A stretch of DNA of 64,000 bases from JANQHO01 sp965218075 (GTDB taxonomy: Bacteria; Bacteroidota; Bacteroidia; Flavobacteriales; Schleiferiaceae). The stretch's first letter is position 1. Each line of letters begins with the position of its first letter. The translations under genes and the position numbers were made by a program. The notes beneath the pieces were generated by a model. It did not search any database and had not been told where the DNA came from. It saw nothing but the letters and a program-made list of their open reading frames with translations. The stretch spans positions 310,001-374,000 of the forward strand of contig CBDCJZ010000003.1 in assembly GCA_965218075.1 (NCBI GenBank), written 5' to 3'. Positions 56,690 through 64,000 of the stretch are shown one piece after another.

Positions 56690-57779
56690 GTTGCATTTTA
56701 TGATAAGTGGAGGAGGAACCGGAGGACATGTTTTTTCGGCTATTTCTATTGCTGACGCCTTAAAGAACAAACATCCCGATGCCAAATTCCTGTTTGTAGG
56801 AGCTAAAGACCGTATGGAAATGGAACGCGTTCCAAAGGCAGGGTATAATATCGAGGGATTATGGATCAGGGGCATTCAACGCAGACTGACTATCTCTAAT
56901 CTTTCTTTTCCTTTCAAAGTATTATCTAGCTTGCTGAAATCACACAGGCTTATTAATAAGTTTAAACCCGATGTAGTGATTGGTACCGGAGGATATGCTA
57001 GTGGCCCTCTACTTTATGTAGCTGCTTCTAAAAAAATACCGGCCCTCATACAAGAGCAAAATTCTTATGCAGGAATTACCAATAAATTATTAGCGCCAAA
57101 AGCTAGCGCTATCTGCGTAGCCTATAATAAAATGGATCGATTTTTCCCTGAAGATAAAATCATCTTTACTGGAAATCCCATTCGGGAAAACATTAAACAC
57201 AATACCTTAAATCAGCAACAAGCTAAAACAAGTTTAGGTCTAAGTAAGCTTCCGACCCTTCTGATTCTCGGAGGTAGTTTAGGTGCCCGAAAAATTAATC
57301 GGTTAATTGATCAAAATCTGGAAAAGTTACTAAAAATCGGCATCAACATTATATGGCAAACCGGTAAGCATTATTACGATAATGTATACGAAAAATGGAG
57401 CAGTCTTCAGAATGAAAGGCTAAAAATCATGGCTTTCGTTAAAGATATGAACTGGACTTATACAGCTTGCGACTTCGTCATCAGCCGTGCTGGAGCCGCA
57501 ACATTATCCGAATTGGCAATAGTCGGTAAGGCTTCCTTGCTGATTCCTTCACCTAATGTAACGGAAGATCATCAGACCAGAAATGCTAAATTCTTTACTA
57601 GCAAAAACGCAGCTTTATTATTTAATGAGTCTGGAAGTAATGAGGAATTTTTAGAACAGATAAAAAAGTTGATACGTCAGAAAACTGAATTGGAAGGTGA
57701 AATTAAAAAACTAGCATTACCCAATGCTTCGCAGCATATAGCCGAGGAAATATTAAAACTGGTGAAATACCATGAGTAA
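56682..57779 (+). CDS. murG: Lipid II synthase MurG
   Basis: Adds GlcNAc to lipid I to complete lipid II on the inner leaflet. The 365-residue GT-B enzyme has ISGGGTGGHVFSA near the N-terminus, then VIGTGGYASGPLL, IQEQNSYAG and FVISRAGAATLSEL. The start is a GTG at 56682 within the end of ftsW. The next ATG, at 56700, is too close to the glycine-rich loop to be preferred. Confidence 0.95.
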   Translation: MAELHFMISGGGTGGHVFSAISIADALKNKHPDAKFLFVGAKDRMEMERVPKAGYNIEGLWIRGIQRRLTISNLSFPFKVLSSLLKSHRLINKFKPDVVIGTGGYASGPLLYVAASKKIPALIQEQNSYAGITNKLLAPKASAICVAYNKMDRFFPEDKIIFTGNPIRENIKHNTLNQQQAKTSLGLSKLPTLLILGGSLGARKINRLIDQNLEKLLKIGINIIWQTGKHYYDNVYEKWSSLQNERLKIMAFVKDMNWTYTACDFVISRAGAATLSELAIVGKASLLIPSPNVTEDHQTRNAKFFTSKNAALLFNESGSNEEFLEQIKKLIRQKTELEGEIKKLALPNASQHIAEEILKLVKYHE

Positions 57780-59112
57780 AAAAAAGAATATGTACTTCAT
57801 AGGGATCGGTGGCATTGGTATGAGTGCCTTGGCTCGTTATTTTTTTACTAATGGACATCAAGTTAGTGGTTTTGATCAAACCCGCACCCCTCTTTGTGAG
57901 GCTTTGGAGAAGGAAGGCATGTCAATTCATTATAAAGAGAATGCTCATCAGATTCCCAAAGATTTTTGGGATAAAAAAGATACCATTGTCATATATACTC
58001 CTGCTATACATCCAGAACACGCAGAATTAACTTTTTTCAGAGAAGGAGATTTCGAAATTTACAAAAGAGCCCAAGTACTCAGACAAATTGCTCAAAATTA
58101 CACTTGCTTGGCAATAGCCGGAACACATGGGAAAACCACCACTTCTGCTCTTTTAGCTCATCTTTTTCATCATGCCGGAATTAAAGCCACCGCTTTTTTA
58201 GGAGGAATTGCCATTGGTTATCAAACTAACTTTTTGGCAGGGCAAGAAGGCGGATTATTAATAGCTGAAGCAGATGAATTTGATCGTAGCTTTCTTCAAT
58301 TAGAACCCGAAGGAGCTATCCTCATTTCCATGGATGCTGATCATCTCGATGTTTACGGTGATTCATCTGCTTTAGAGAACGCCTTCGGCCAATTTGCCCA
58401 GAACGTGAAAAGTAAGTTGATCGTAAAACAGGGGTTACCTATCAAGGGAATGTCTTATGGAATAGAAACAACGGCTGATTATGCTGCTCTAAATACGGAA
58501 ATAATAAAAGGGGCTTATTATTTTGACCTCAAGACTCCTATAGTTACTGTCGAAAATATTAAAACCGGGCTTCCCGGTAGGCATAATGTGGAAAATGCTG
58601 TGGCTACTGCTGCTCTAGCTATTGAATTCGGACTAAAAGAAGAGATGGTAAAGAAAGGTATTGAAAGCTTTAAAGGAGTGAAGCGTAGGTTTGAATACCA
58701 TATTAAAACGGACAAACTCGTTTTTATTGATGACTATGCCCACCACCCTTCTGAAATTACTGCTTTGATTAACTCAGTAAGAGAGCTCTATCCTAAGAAA
58801 AAAATTACTGGAATATTTCAGCCTCACCTTTATACCCGCACTCGTGATTTTGCCGACAGCTTTGCCCAAAGCCTTTCCTTATTGGATGAATTGATTCTAA
58901 TGGACATTTATCCTGCTCGTGAAAAACCTATTCCCCGTATTAGTTCCAGCATCTTGCTAGAGAAAATAGATTTGGATAAAAAGCATATAATGGGAAGCCG
59001 AGAAATACTTAGCTATGTAAAGCGAAATAAAATAGAATTAATTCTAACCATTGGAGCAGGTGATATTGATCAATTGGTAAACCCTTTAAAAATGACATTG
59101 CTGAATGGATAG
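57772..59112 (+). CDS. murC: UDP-N-acetylmuramate:L-alanine ligase
   Basis: First amino-acid addition to UDP-MurNAc. The 446-residue protein has the N-terminal FIGIGGIGMSALA, the ATP loop GTHGKTTTSALLA, AEADEFDRSFLQL and the segment FIDDYAHHPSEI. Typical length. It overlaps murG and ftsQ by 8 nt each. Confidence 0.96.
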   Translation: MSKKKNMYFIGIGGIGMSALARYFFTNGHQVSGFDQTRTPLCEALEKEGMSIHYKENAHQIPKDFWDKKDTIVIYTPAIHPEHAELTFFREGDFEIYKRAQVLRQIAQNYTCLAIAGTHGKTTTSALLAHLFHHAGIKATAFLGGIAIGYQTNFLAGQEGGLLIAEADEFDRSFLQLEPEGAILISMDADHLDVYGDSSALENAFGQFAQNVKSKLIVKQGLPIKGMSYGIETTADYAALNTEIIKGAYYFDLKTPIVTVENIKTGLPGRHNVENAVATAALAIEFGLKEEMVKKGIESFKGVKRRFEYHIKTDKLVFIDDYAHHPSEITALINSVRELYPKKKITGIFQPHLYTRTRDFADSFAQSLSLLDELILMDIYPAREKPIPRISSSILLEKIDLDKKHIMGSREILSYVKRNKIELILTIGAGDIDQLVNPLKMTLLNG

Positions 59113-59827
59113 ATGGAAAAACATAACACTTTGGTCTTTGGGGATTATTACCTTAATCTTTACCTGTTCCTTTGGAGAAAATAAATATCGAAAAGTAAAA
59201 ATTAAAAGCCTTGAAATAGATATTGATTGTTCCCAGAAGCAATACTTTGTAAGACAAAAAGAAATTCGAAAAATCATTCGAAAAGAATATCCCCATTTTG
59301 ATAGTTTACATCTACGAGAAATTAACACCAACTTGTTAGAAGAGAAGCTTGACAATTATCCATTTGTAAAGGAAGCAGAAGTATTTTCCACCCTAGATGG
59401 TATTTTAAAGATAAAAATAGCCCAAAAAGTGCCTCTAGCTCGGTTTATGGATTCGGATTCCATTTATTATTTAGACATGAAAGGAAACAGTATGCCCTTG
59501 TCATCTAACTTTTCGGCTTGTGTTCCTCTGATAACCGGCTATATTTCCTCTGACAGAACTGAGATTTTTCAGTTTATAAATAACTTGAGAAAAGATGAAT
59601 TCTATTACAATTTTTTTGAAGGAATTGAGATGGATGCTAAGGGTGAATGGATTCTATATCCAAAACCCGGACATCATAAAATATTTATAGGAAACCCCGA
59701 AGATATAAAAGGTAAACTAAAAAGGTTGAAAATATTTTATCAGAGTGTTGTGAATGCCAAAAATATCGATAGTCTAAAAACGATAAACCTCAAATATAAG
59801 GGGCAGGTAATTTGCAAAAAGTATTAA
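59105..59827 (+). CDS. ftsQ: Cell division protein FtsQ/DivIB
   Basis: A 240-residue bitopic division protein: one N-terminal transmembrane helix (about 9-22), then a POTRA-like region (QKEIRKIIRKEYPHFDSLHLREI and NYPFVKEAEVFSTLDG) and a beta domain. The position between murC and ftsA supports the call. FtsQ sequences vary, but topology and order fit. Confidence 0.9.
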   Translation: MDRWKNITLWSLGIITLIFTCSFGENKYRKVKIKSLEIDIDCSQKQYFVRQKEIRKIIRKEYPHFDSLHLREINTNLLEEKLDNYPFVKEAEVFSTLDGILKIKIAQKVPLARFMDSDSIYYLDMKGNSMPLSSNFSACVPLITGYISSDRTEIFQFINNLRKDEFYYNFFEGIEMDAKGEWILYPKPGHHKIFIGNPEDIKGKLKRLKIFYQSVVNAKNIDSLKTINLKYKGQVICKKY

Positions 59828-59830
59828 ACG

Positions 59831-61186
59831 ATGAATCTTGAAAAAATGTCCGTTGGGCTCGACATCGGAACCACTAAGATAGTGGCTATGATTGGTCACC
59901 GAAATGAATATGATAAGCTTGAGATCTTGGGAATGGGTAGAGCTAAATCACTAGGAGTACATCGGGGCATGATTACTAATATTACCCAGACCATTGAGTC
60001 GATCAGACAAGCAGTAGAAGAGGCAGCTAACGAATCGGGATTAACAATTAAGGGAGTTGTGGTAGGCATAGCAGGCCAGCATATCCGCAGCTTGCAGCAT
60101 AGCGATTATATCATTCGCCAGAACCCGGATGATGTTATTGAAGATTCCGACATCGATAAGCTGGTTCAGAATGTACATAATTTGATAATGCTACCCGGGG
60201 AAAAAATCATTCATGTTTTACCTCAAGAATTTAAAGTAGACGGCCAAGCTGGGATACGTGAACCACGAGGAATGTATGGTAATCGTTTGGAAGCTAATTT
60301 CCACATCGTAGCGGGCCAAATCAGTTCGATTAAAAATATCGGACGCTGTATAAAAAGTAGTGATCTCAATATGACTGATATAACTTTAGAGCCCTTGGCT
60401 TCTGCTGAAGCTGTTTTATCCTGTGAAGAAAGAGAAGCTGGAGTGGTATTGGTCGATATTGGAGGGGGCACTACTGATGTAGCAATTTTCAAGGACGATA
60501 TTATTCGTCACACAGCCGTTATACCTTTTGGAGGCAACGTAATCACTGAGGATATCAAAGAGGAATGCTCTATCATTGAAAAACAGGCGGAACTGCTCAA
60601 AATTAAATTTGGCTCAGCCTGGCCTGCAGAAAATAAAGAGAATGAAATTGTGAGCATTCCCGGCTTGCGTGGACACGACCCAAAGGAAATTCCGCTGAAA
60701 AAACTTTCCAAAATTATTCATGCCAGGATAGTTGAAATCATAGAACAAGTATATCTGGAAATCAAGAATTATAGCTATGGTGAAAATAAGAAAAAGTTGA
60801 TCGCTGGAATTGTATTAACTGGAGGGGGAAGTCAGCTAAAACATATCAAACAACTTGTGGAATATGTAACTGGCATGGATACTCGCATCGGTTATCCGAA
60901 TGAGCATTTATCCAGCGAATCAGACAATGAATATAGCTCACCCCTTTATGCTACTGCAGTGGGTTTGATAATGAGAGGGCTTTTTAAAGTCACCCCGGCC
61001 GAAATGGCAGTAGTAGACCCCAATAGCAATGATTTACAAAGCTATAAGCAGCCTAAAACTAATGATATTACTCAAAAAGAGGAAAACCCTTTGCCGAAAA
61101 ATCCACGCAAGAACTTTTGGGAAACTTGGGGTTCGTTCGAGAATTGGGGTGACCGGTTTCGTAAATTTTTAAATGAAGACATATAA
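59831..61186 (+). CDS. ftsA: Cell division protein FtsA
   Basis: Actin-like protein that tethers FtsZ filaments to the inner membrane. The 451-residue protein has the phosphate-1 motif VGLDIGTTKIVA (residues 8-19), VGIAGQHIRS, the phosphate-2 motif VDIGGGTTDVAIF and the LTGGGSQL motif. An amphipathic C-terminal helix (FWETWGSFENWGDRFRKFL) serves as the membrane anchor. It starts 3 nt after ftsQ and ends 15 nt before ftsZ. Confidence 0.96.
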   Translation: MNLEKMSVGLDIGTTKIVAMIGHRNEYDKLEILGMGRAKSLGVHRGMITNITQTIESIRQAVEEAANESGLTIKGVVVGIAGQHIRSLQHSDYIIRQNPDDVIEDSDIDKLVQNVHNLIMLPGEKIIHVLPQEFKVDGQAGIREPRGMYGNRLEANFHIVAGQISSIKNIGRCIKSSDLNMTDITLEPLASAEAVLSCEEREAGVVLVDIGGGTTDVAIFKDDIIRHTAVIPFGGNVITEDIKEECSIIEKQAELLKIKFGSAWPAENKENEIVSIPGLRGHDPKEIPLKKLSKIIHARIVEIIEQVYLEIKNYSYGENKKKLIAGIVLTGGGSQLKHIKQLVEYVTGMDTRIGYPNEHLSSESDNEYSSPLYATAVGLIMRGLFKVTPAEMAVVDPNSNDLQSYKQPKTNDITQKEENPLPKNPRKNFWETWGSFENWGDRFRKFLNEDI

Positions 61187-61201
61187 ATAAAAACTGCCGA
61201 T

Positions 61202-62986
61202 ATGACTGACCAGAACTCAAATGATGCTATTACTTTTGACTTGCCGAAAAATCAATCTTCTGTAATTAAGGTAATTGGCATAGGAGGTGGAGGAAGTAAT
61301 GCTGTGAACCACATGTACAGCATGGAAATTAAGGGGGTGGATTTCGTAATCTGCAATACTGATGCACAGGCATTGAATAGTAGTCCCATTCCTAATAAAA
61401 TCCAATTGGGCGTAACCCTTACAGAAGGCCTGGGAGCTGGGTCTAATCCCGAAATAGGCCAGCAAGCAGCCCTAGAGAGCATTGAAGAAATCAAATCCCT
61501 GATGCAAAATAATACCAAAATGGCATTTATTACTGCTGGGATGGGGGGTGGTACCGGAAGTGGGGCAGCTCCCGTTATTGCAAAGGCTGCCAGGGATATG
61601 AGTATACTTACGGTGGGAATCGTTACCATACCTTTTTTATTTGAAGGAAATAACCGAAAAAAACAAGCCGAAAAGGGAATTGATGCTTTACGCCAAAATG
61701 TAGATTCATTAATTGTAATCAACAATAATAAGCTGCGTGAAGTATATGGCAACCTTGGTTTTAAGGCTGGATTTGCCAAAGCAGATGAGGTGTTGTCTAT
61801 TGCAGCCAAAGGTATAACTGAAGTAATCACCCATCATTATACCACGAACATCGACTTACGGGACGCTAAAACCGTACTGACCAATAGCGGTACCGCCATT
61901 ATGGGGTCTGCCACTGCTTCCGGCGAGAATCGAGCTGCAGAAGCCATTACTAAAGCCCTGGATTCCCCCCTCTTAAATGATAGTCATATCCGGGGTGCTA
62001 AAAATGTATTGTTGCTGATAGTATCTGGTAAAGAAGAGATTACTATTGATGAGATTGGAGAAATTAATGATTATATTCAAGCCGAATCCCGCGGTGACGC
62101 TAATATTATTATGGGTATAGGTGAAGATGCTCATCTTGAAAATGACATTGCCATAACAATAGTTGCTACGGGCTTTCCCATTGACCAACAAGTAAAAGCA
62201 ATTGGCTGCGAGCCTCAAAAAATAGTTCACACCCTTGGGGATGAACAAGCTGTAAGCGCCTCTGTTTATAATAAACACCTTGAGCAAGAAGAAGAAAACA
62301 ATATAATCTCCAAGGAATTGAACCGAGTTAAACAAGGGAAGGAAGAGGAAGCCCTCAATAAAACTGCAAAGCCTGAAATTGAAGAGTCCAAGGCTCCAAT
62401 CATGGAGAGAAGAGATAATAAGCCTTTGTTTGAGATATTCTCTGAAGAACTGCAAGAAAAAGCAGAGCCGGAAATGTCACAAACCCAAAATAAAGATGAG
62501 GATATACCATCCTCATTTGGAGAGGAATCAGCGGAAGAAAAGTACCAATCGAACCGAACTATTTACACTCTAGAAGATTATCAAAAACTAGAAGAGCAAC
62601 TAAACAAAGCTTCCCCTACAGTAAAAAAAGATGAGGTTGAAAAAGTGCAGAAAGAAGCAGAGGACGAATCCTTAAGATTTGAGTTAAAACAAGTACCGGA
62701 AAATCAGCAGAAAAGAAAAGACTCTGATAGACCGAAAAAGGTTCCTCCATTAAATAGCTCTATCGAAGAAATTATGCGTTTGAAGGCAAAAGAAAAAAAA
62801 TCCCAGTTGAAAGCTTTTAATTATCGCTTTAAGGCTCATCCTTTTTCAGTTAATGAGGCAGAAAGTGAGACAGCTTACAAACGCCGCAGGTTAAAAATAG
62901 ATAAAATCCCCCGCAGTGATGAGTCTAAAATAAGCCGCTTTACAATTGATAATGAAAAAGATGGCAATACTATTAAAACTAATTAA
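61202..62986 (+). CDS. ftsZ: Cell division protein FtsZ with long C-terminal tail
   Basis: Tubulin-like GTPase that forms the division ring. The 594-residue protein has the G-box GMGGGTGSG (residues 113-121), an N-terminal nucleotide motif IGIGGGGSNAV and the T7 loop NIDLRD with Asp218 and Asp221. After about residue 330 there is a charged, Glu/Lys-rich linker of roughly 240 residues. It ends in a conserved-looking tip (DESKISRFTIDNEKDG). E. coli FtsZ is near 383 residues; long tails are common in this phylum. It is last in the cluster, just before a terminator-like hairpin. Confidence 0.95.
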   Translation: MTDQNSNDAITFDLPKNQSSVIKVIGIGGGGSNAVNHMYSMEIKGVDFVICNTDAQALNSSPIPNKIQLGVTLTEGLGAGSNPEIGQQAALESIEEIKSLMQNNTKMAFITAGMGGGTGSGAAPVIAKAARDMSILTVGIVTIPFLFEGNNRKKQAEKGIDALRQNVDSLIVINNNKLREVYGNLGFKAGFAKADEVLSIAAKGITEVITHHYTTNIDLRDAKTVLTNSGTAIMGSATASGENRAAEAITKALDSPLLNDSHIRGAKNVLLLIVSGKEEITIDEIGEINDYIQAESRGDANIIMGIGEDAHLENDIAITIVATGFPIDQQVKAIGCEPQKIVHTLGDEQAVSASVYNKHLEQEEENNIISKELNRVKQGKEEEALNKTAKPEIEESKAPIMERRDNKPLFEIFSEELQEKAEPEMSQTQNKDEDIPSSFGEESAEEKYQSNRTIYTLEDYQKLEEQLNKASPTVKKDEVEKVQKEAEDESLRFELKQVPENQQKRKDSDRPKKVPPLNSSIEEIMRLKAKEKKSQLKAFNYRFKAHPFSVNEAESETAYKRRRLKIDKIPRSDESKISRFTIDNEKDGNTIKTN

Positions 62987-63715
62987 TAGCTTTCTACACG
63001 ATAATGTAGACTAATAGAAATCTCGGGACCTTATCTTTATTAAAGCCCTGTTGCAAAACAGGGTTCTCCCATTAATTTTGGTTTCTGTTAAGAAAATAAG
63101 GAGTTAAATAACTTTAGGCTTATTTTCAGTAAAGAGTCATGATTAGTTTAGAAAGAGAATGTCTTTGTAACTAGCTGTGATTCAATGAATAAGAAATAAT
63201 AAACTGACATACTTTTTAGAGCGTAAGCGTAAATTTAGACAAATTTTACGTTTGCTTTGTAAAGATCTAAAGGCTGCGTAAGCGGGCAAATTTGATCACT
63301 ATAAATCGAAATTGAAAGTTTTTATACGAAAAGACACTCTTCATTTACTTTCATTTTTCTAGATCGCGATAAATATGTAATACAGCAATATATGCATCTC
63401 ATTTAAATAATAAAAAGTGGATCGGTATTGATATTGCTATTTTGTTGACAGGATTAGTTCTCGGGATACCTTAGAGGTGAATTAGAAGCCCATCAGACGT
63501 GAGGTATTTGATAGATACTATAAAAAAAGAAAATGCTGTATTTAGTGGATTAATTTCATTTGATGCTCCTTTCACAGAAGATCATGATACAAACAGGAAT
63601 TAAAATAGGTCAGCATAAAGATATTTATCAAAACAAATATAAAAGAATACAGTTCTTATCTATCGAACGAGATGTCGATAGATAAAAAATCATTATCAAA
63701 AATTTTACAAATATA
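62987..63715. other. Gene-free stretch of 0.7 kb after ftsZ
   Basis: No gene is seen on either strand. It contains the terminator-like hairpin listed separately. A 9-bp sequence GCGTAAGCG occurs at 63221 and 63276, with a facing inverted copy of the neighbouring CGTAAATTT near 63241. Some short reading frames (such as ENAVFSGLISFDAPFTEDHD at about 63530-63590) are open but have no recognisable family. A decayed gene is possible. Confidence 0.4.
63044..63065 (+). terminator. Likely transcription terminator after ftsZ
   Basis: The stem AGCCCTGTT/AACAGGGTT (9 bp including one G-T wobble) encloses the tetraloop GCAA. It lies 58 nt after the ftsZ stop. The T-rich run that follows is weak, so intrinsic termination may be partial. 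Confidence 0.5.
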
Positions 63716-64000
63716 ATGGAGCAAAGGGAAAATAGAGATCGCGTATTTGACTCAAGCAATCTTATAGTTTACATCTATAGCTATCGCAAGCCTTTGATTA
63801 TTGTAACATTGATAGCCATCGTTTTAGCAGCCGTTTTTAGTGGACCTGCTTTTGTCCCTCCCAAGTATGAATCAACTGTAACGATTTTTCCCACTACCAC
63901 CAACTCCCTCTCTAAGGCTCTTTTACCGCAGCAATTTGCCGGTACGAGTCAAGATATTCTGGAATTTGGGGAAGAAGAACAAGCGGAACAACTCCTCCAG
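63716..64000 (+). CDS. Wzz/chain-length determinant family protein, partial (3' end outside window)
   Basis: A frame opens at the ATG at 63716 and stays open to the window edge (95 codons). It begins MEQRENRDRVFDSSNLIVYI, with a transmembrane segment IIVTLIAIVLAAVFSGPAF near residues 28-46, and then PPKYESTVTIFPTTT. This is the classic start of Wzz/FepE-type proteins, which set O-antigen or capsule length at the inner membrane. It lies 730 bp after ftsZ, so it starts a new unit. The visible part covers only the N-terminal region. Confidence 0.85.
   Translation, partial: MEQRENRDRVFDSSNLIVYIYSYRKPLIIVTLIAIVLAAVFSGPAFVPPKYESTVTIFPTTTNSLSKALLPQQFAGTSQDILEFGEEEQAEQLLQ

Noticed and set aside
61252..61830. 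192-codon frame antisense to ftsZ
   Set aside because: It is a shadow of a strongly conserved coding region; the amino-acid pattern is not protein-like and the plus strand is fully explained by FtsZ.
1..64000. CRISPR arrays, tRNA or rRNA genes
   Set aside because: I saw no regularly spaced repeats and no cloverleaf or T-loop pattern in the gaps; a dedicated search could still find one.

Overview
The window is a stretch of a Bacteroidota chromosome, roughly 38-40% GC by eye. The lineage call rests on several markers read from the sequence. LpxC is fused to FabZ, and MurF is fused to alanine racemase. DnaG has lost all four zinc-ribbon ligands. There is a GldB-type gliding lipoprotein and a PorT-like outer-membrane barrel. 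rnpA is followed by an S41 protease, and one promoter fits the TTTG/TAnnTTTG consensus of this phylum. A class within Bacteroidota (Flavobacteriia-like or Cytophagia-like) cannot be fixed from this window alone. MurE carries the DNPR motif, so peptidoglycan should be of the meso-diaminopimelate type. A full lipid A start pathway implies a Gram-negative envelope.

Layout. 1-3.9 kb: nusA (5' truncated by the window edge) and infB. 3.9-4.8 kb: gene-free. 4.8-8.3 kb: a secreted glucosaminidase with LysM domains, convergent with a large lipoprotein. 8.4-11.7 kb: rnhB, a GT4 glycosyltransferase and a polysaccharide flippase. 11.7-17.5 kb is an accessory, decaying zone. It holds a wrecked IS1595-family transposase, intact fabG, a Type ISP/IIG-like restriction-modification gene broken by four frameshifts and a nonsense codon, and an imperfect tandem duplication. 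The duplication doubled a zinc-ribbon membrane protein gene and left a truncated copy of the start of the next gene. 17.3-21.2 kb: a VWA membrane protein, an SPFH protein and HMG-CoA lyase. 21.5-25.4 kb (minus strand): lpxD, lpxC-fabZ, lpxA and an ABC ATPase. 25.4-26.2 kb: gene-free, with a 47-nt near-perfect palindrome and coding-like debris. 26.2-40 kb: rnpA, S41 protease, an O-antigen ligase-like protein, dnaG, a polyprenyl synthase, queA, a conserved hypothetical, murF-alr and valS. 40-47.5 kb: a DUF1573 protein, an aminotransferase, murB, a small membrane protein, apbE, nadE, a barrel protein, gldB and engB.

47.7-63 kb is a complete division and cell wall cluster: mraZ, rsmH, ftsL-like, ftsI, murE, mraY, murD, ftsW, murG, murC, ftsQ, ftsA, ftsZ. 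The genes are packed with 1-14 nt overlaps or short gaps and end in a probable terminator. Three direct repeats with an exact 10-bp period upstream of mraZ look like an MraZ autoregulatory box. After a gene-free stretch the window ends inside a Wzz-type polysaccharide chain-length gene.

Most of the window is conserved housekeeping, chiefly envelope construction: lipid A, undecaprenyl-type carriers, murein precursors, septation and surface polysaccharide. I found no CRISPR array, tRNA, rRNA or intact mobile element. I did not find a convincing undescribed system. The points most worth a second look are the 12-17 kb decay and duplication zone, the palindrome upstream of rnpA, and the putative MraZ box.
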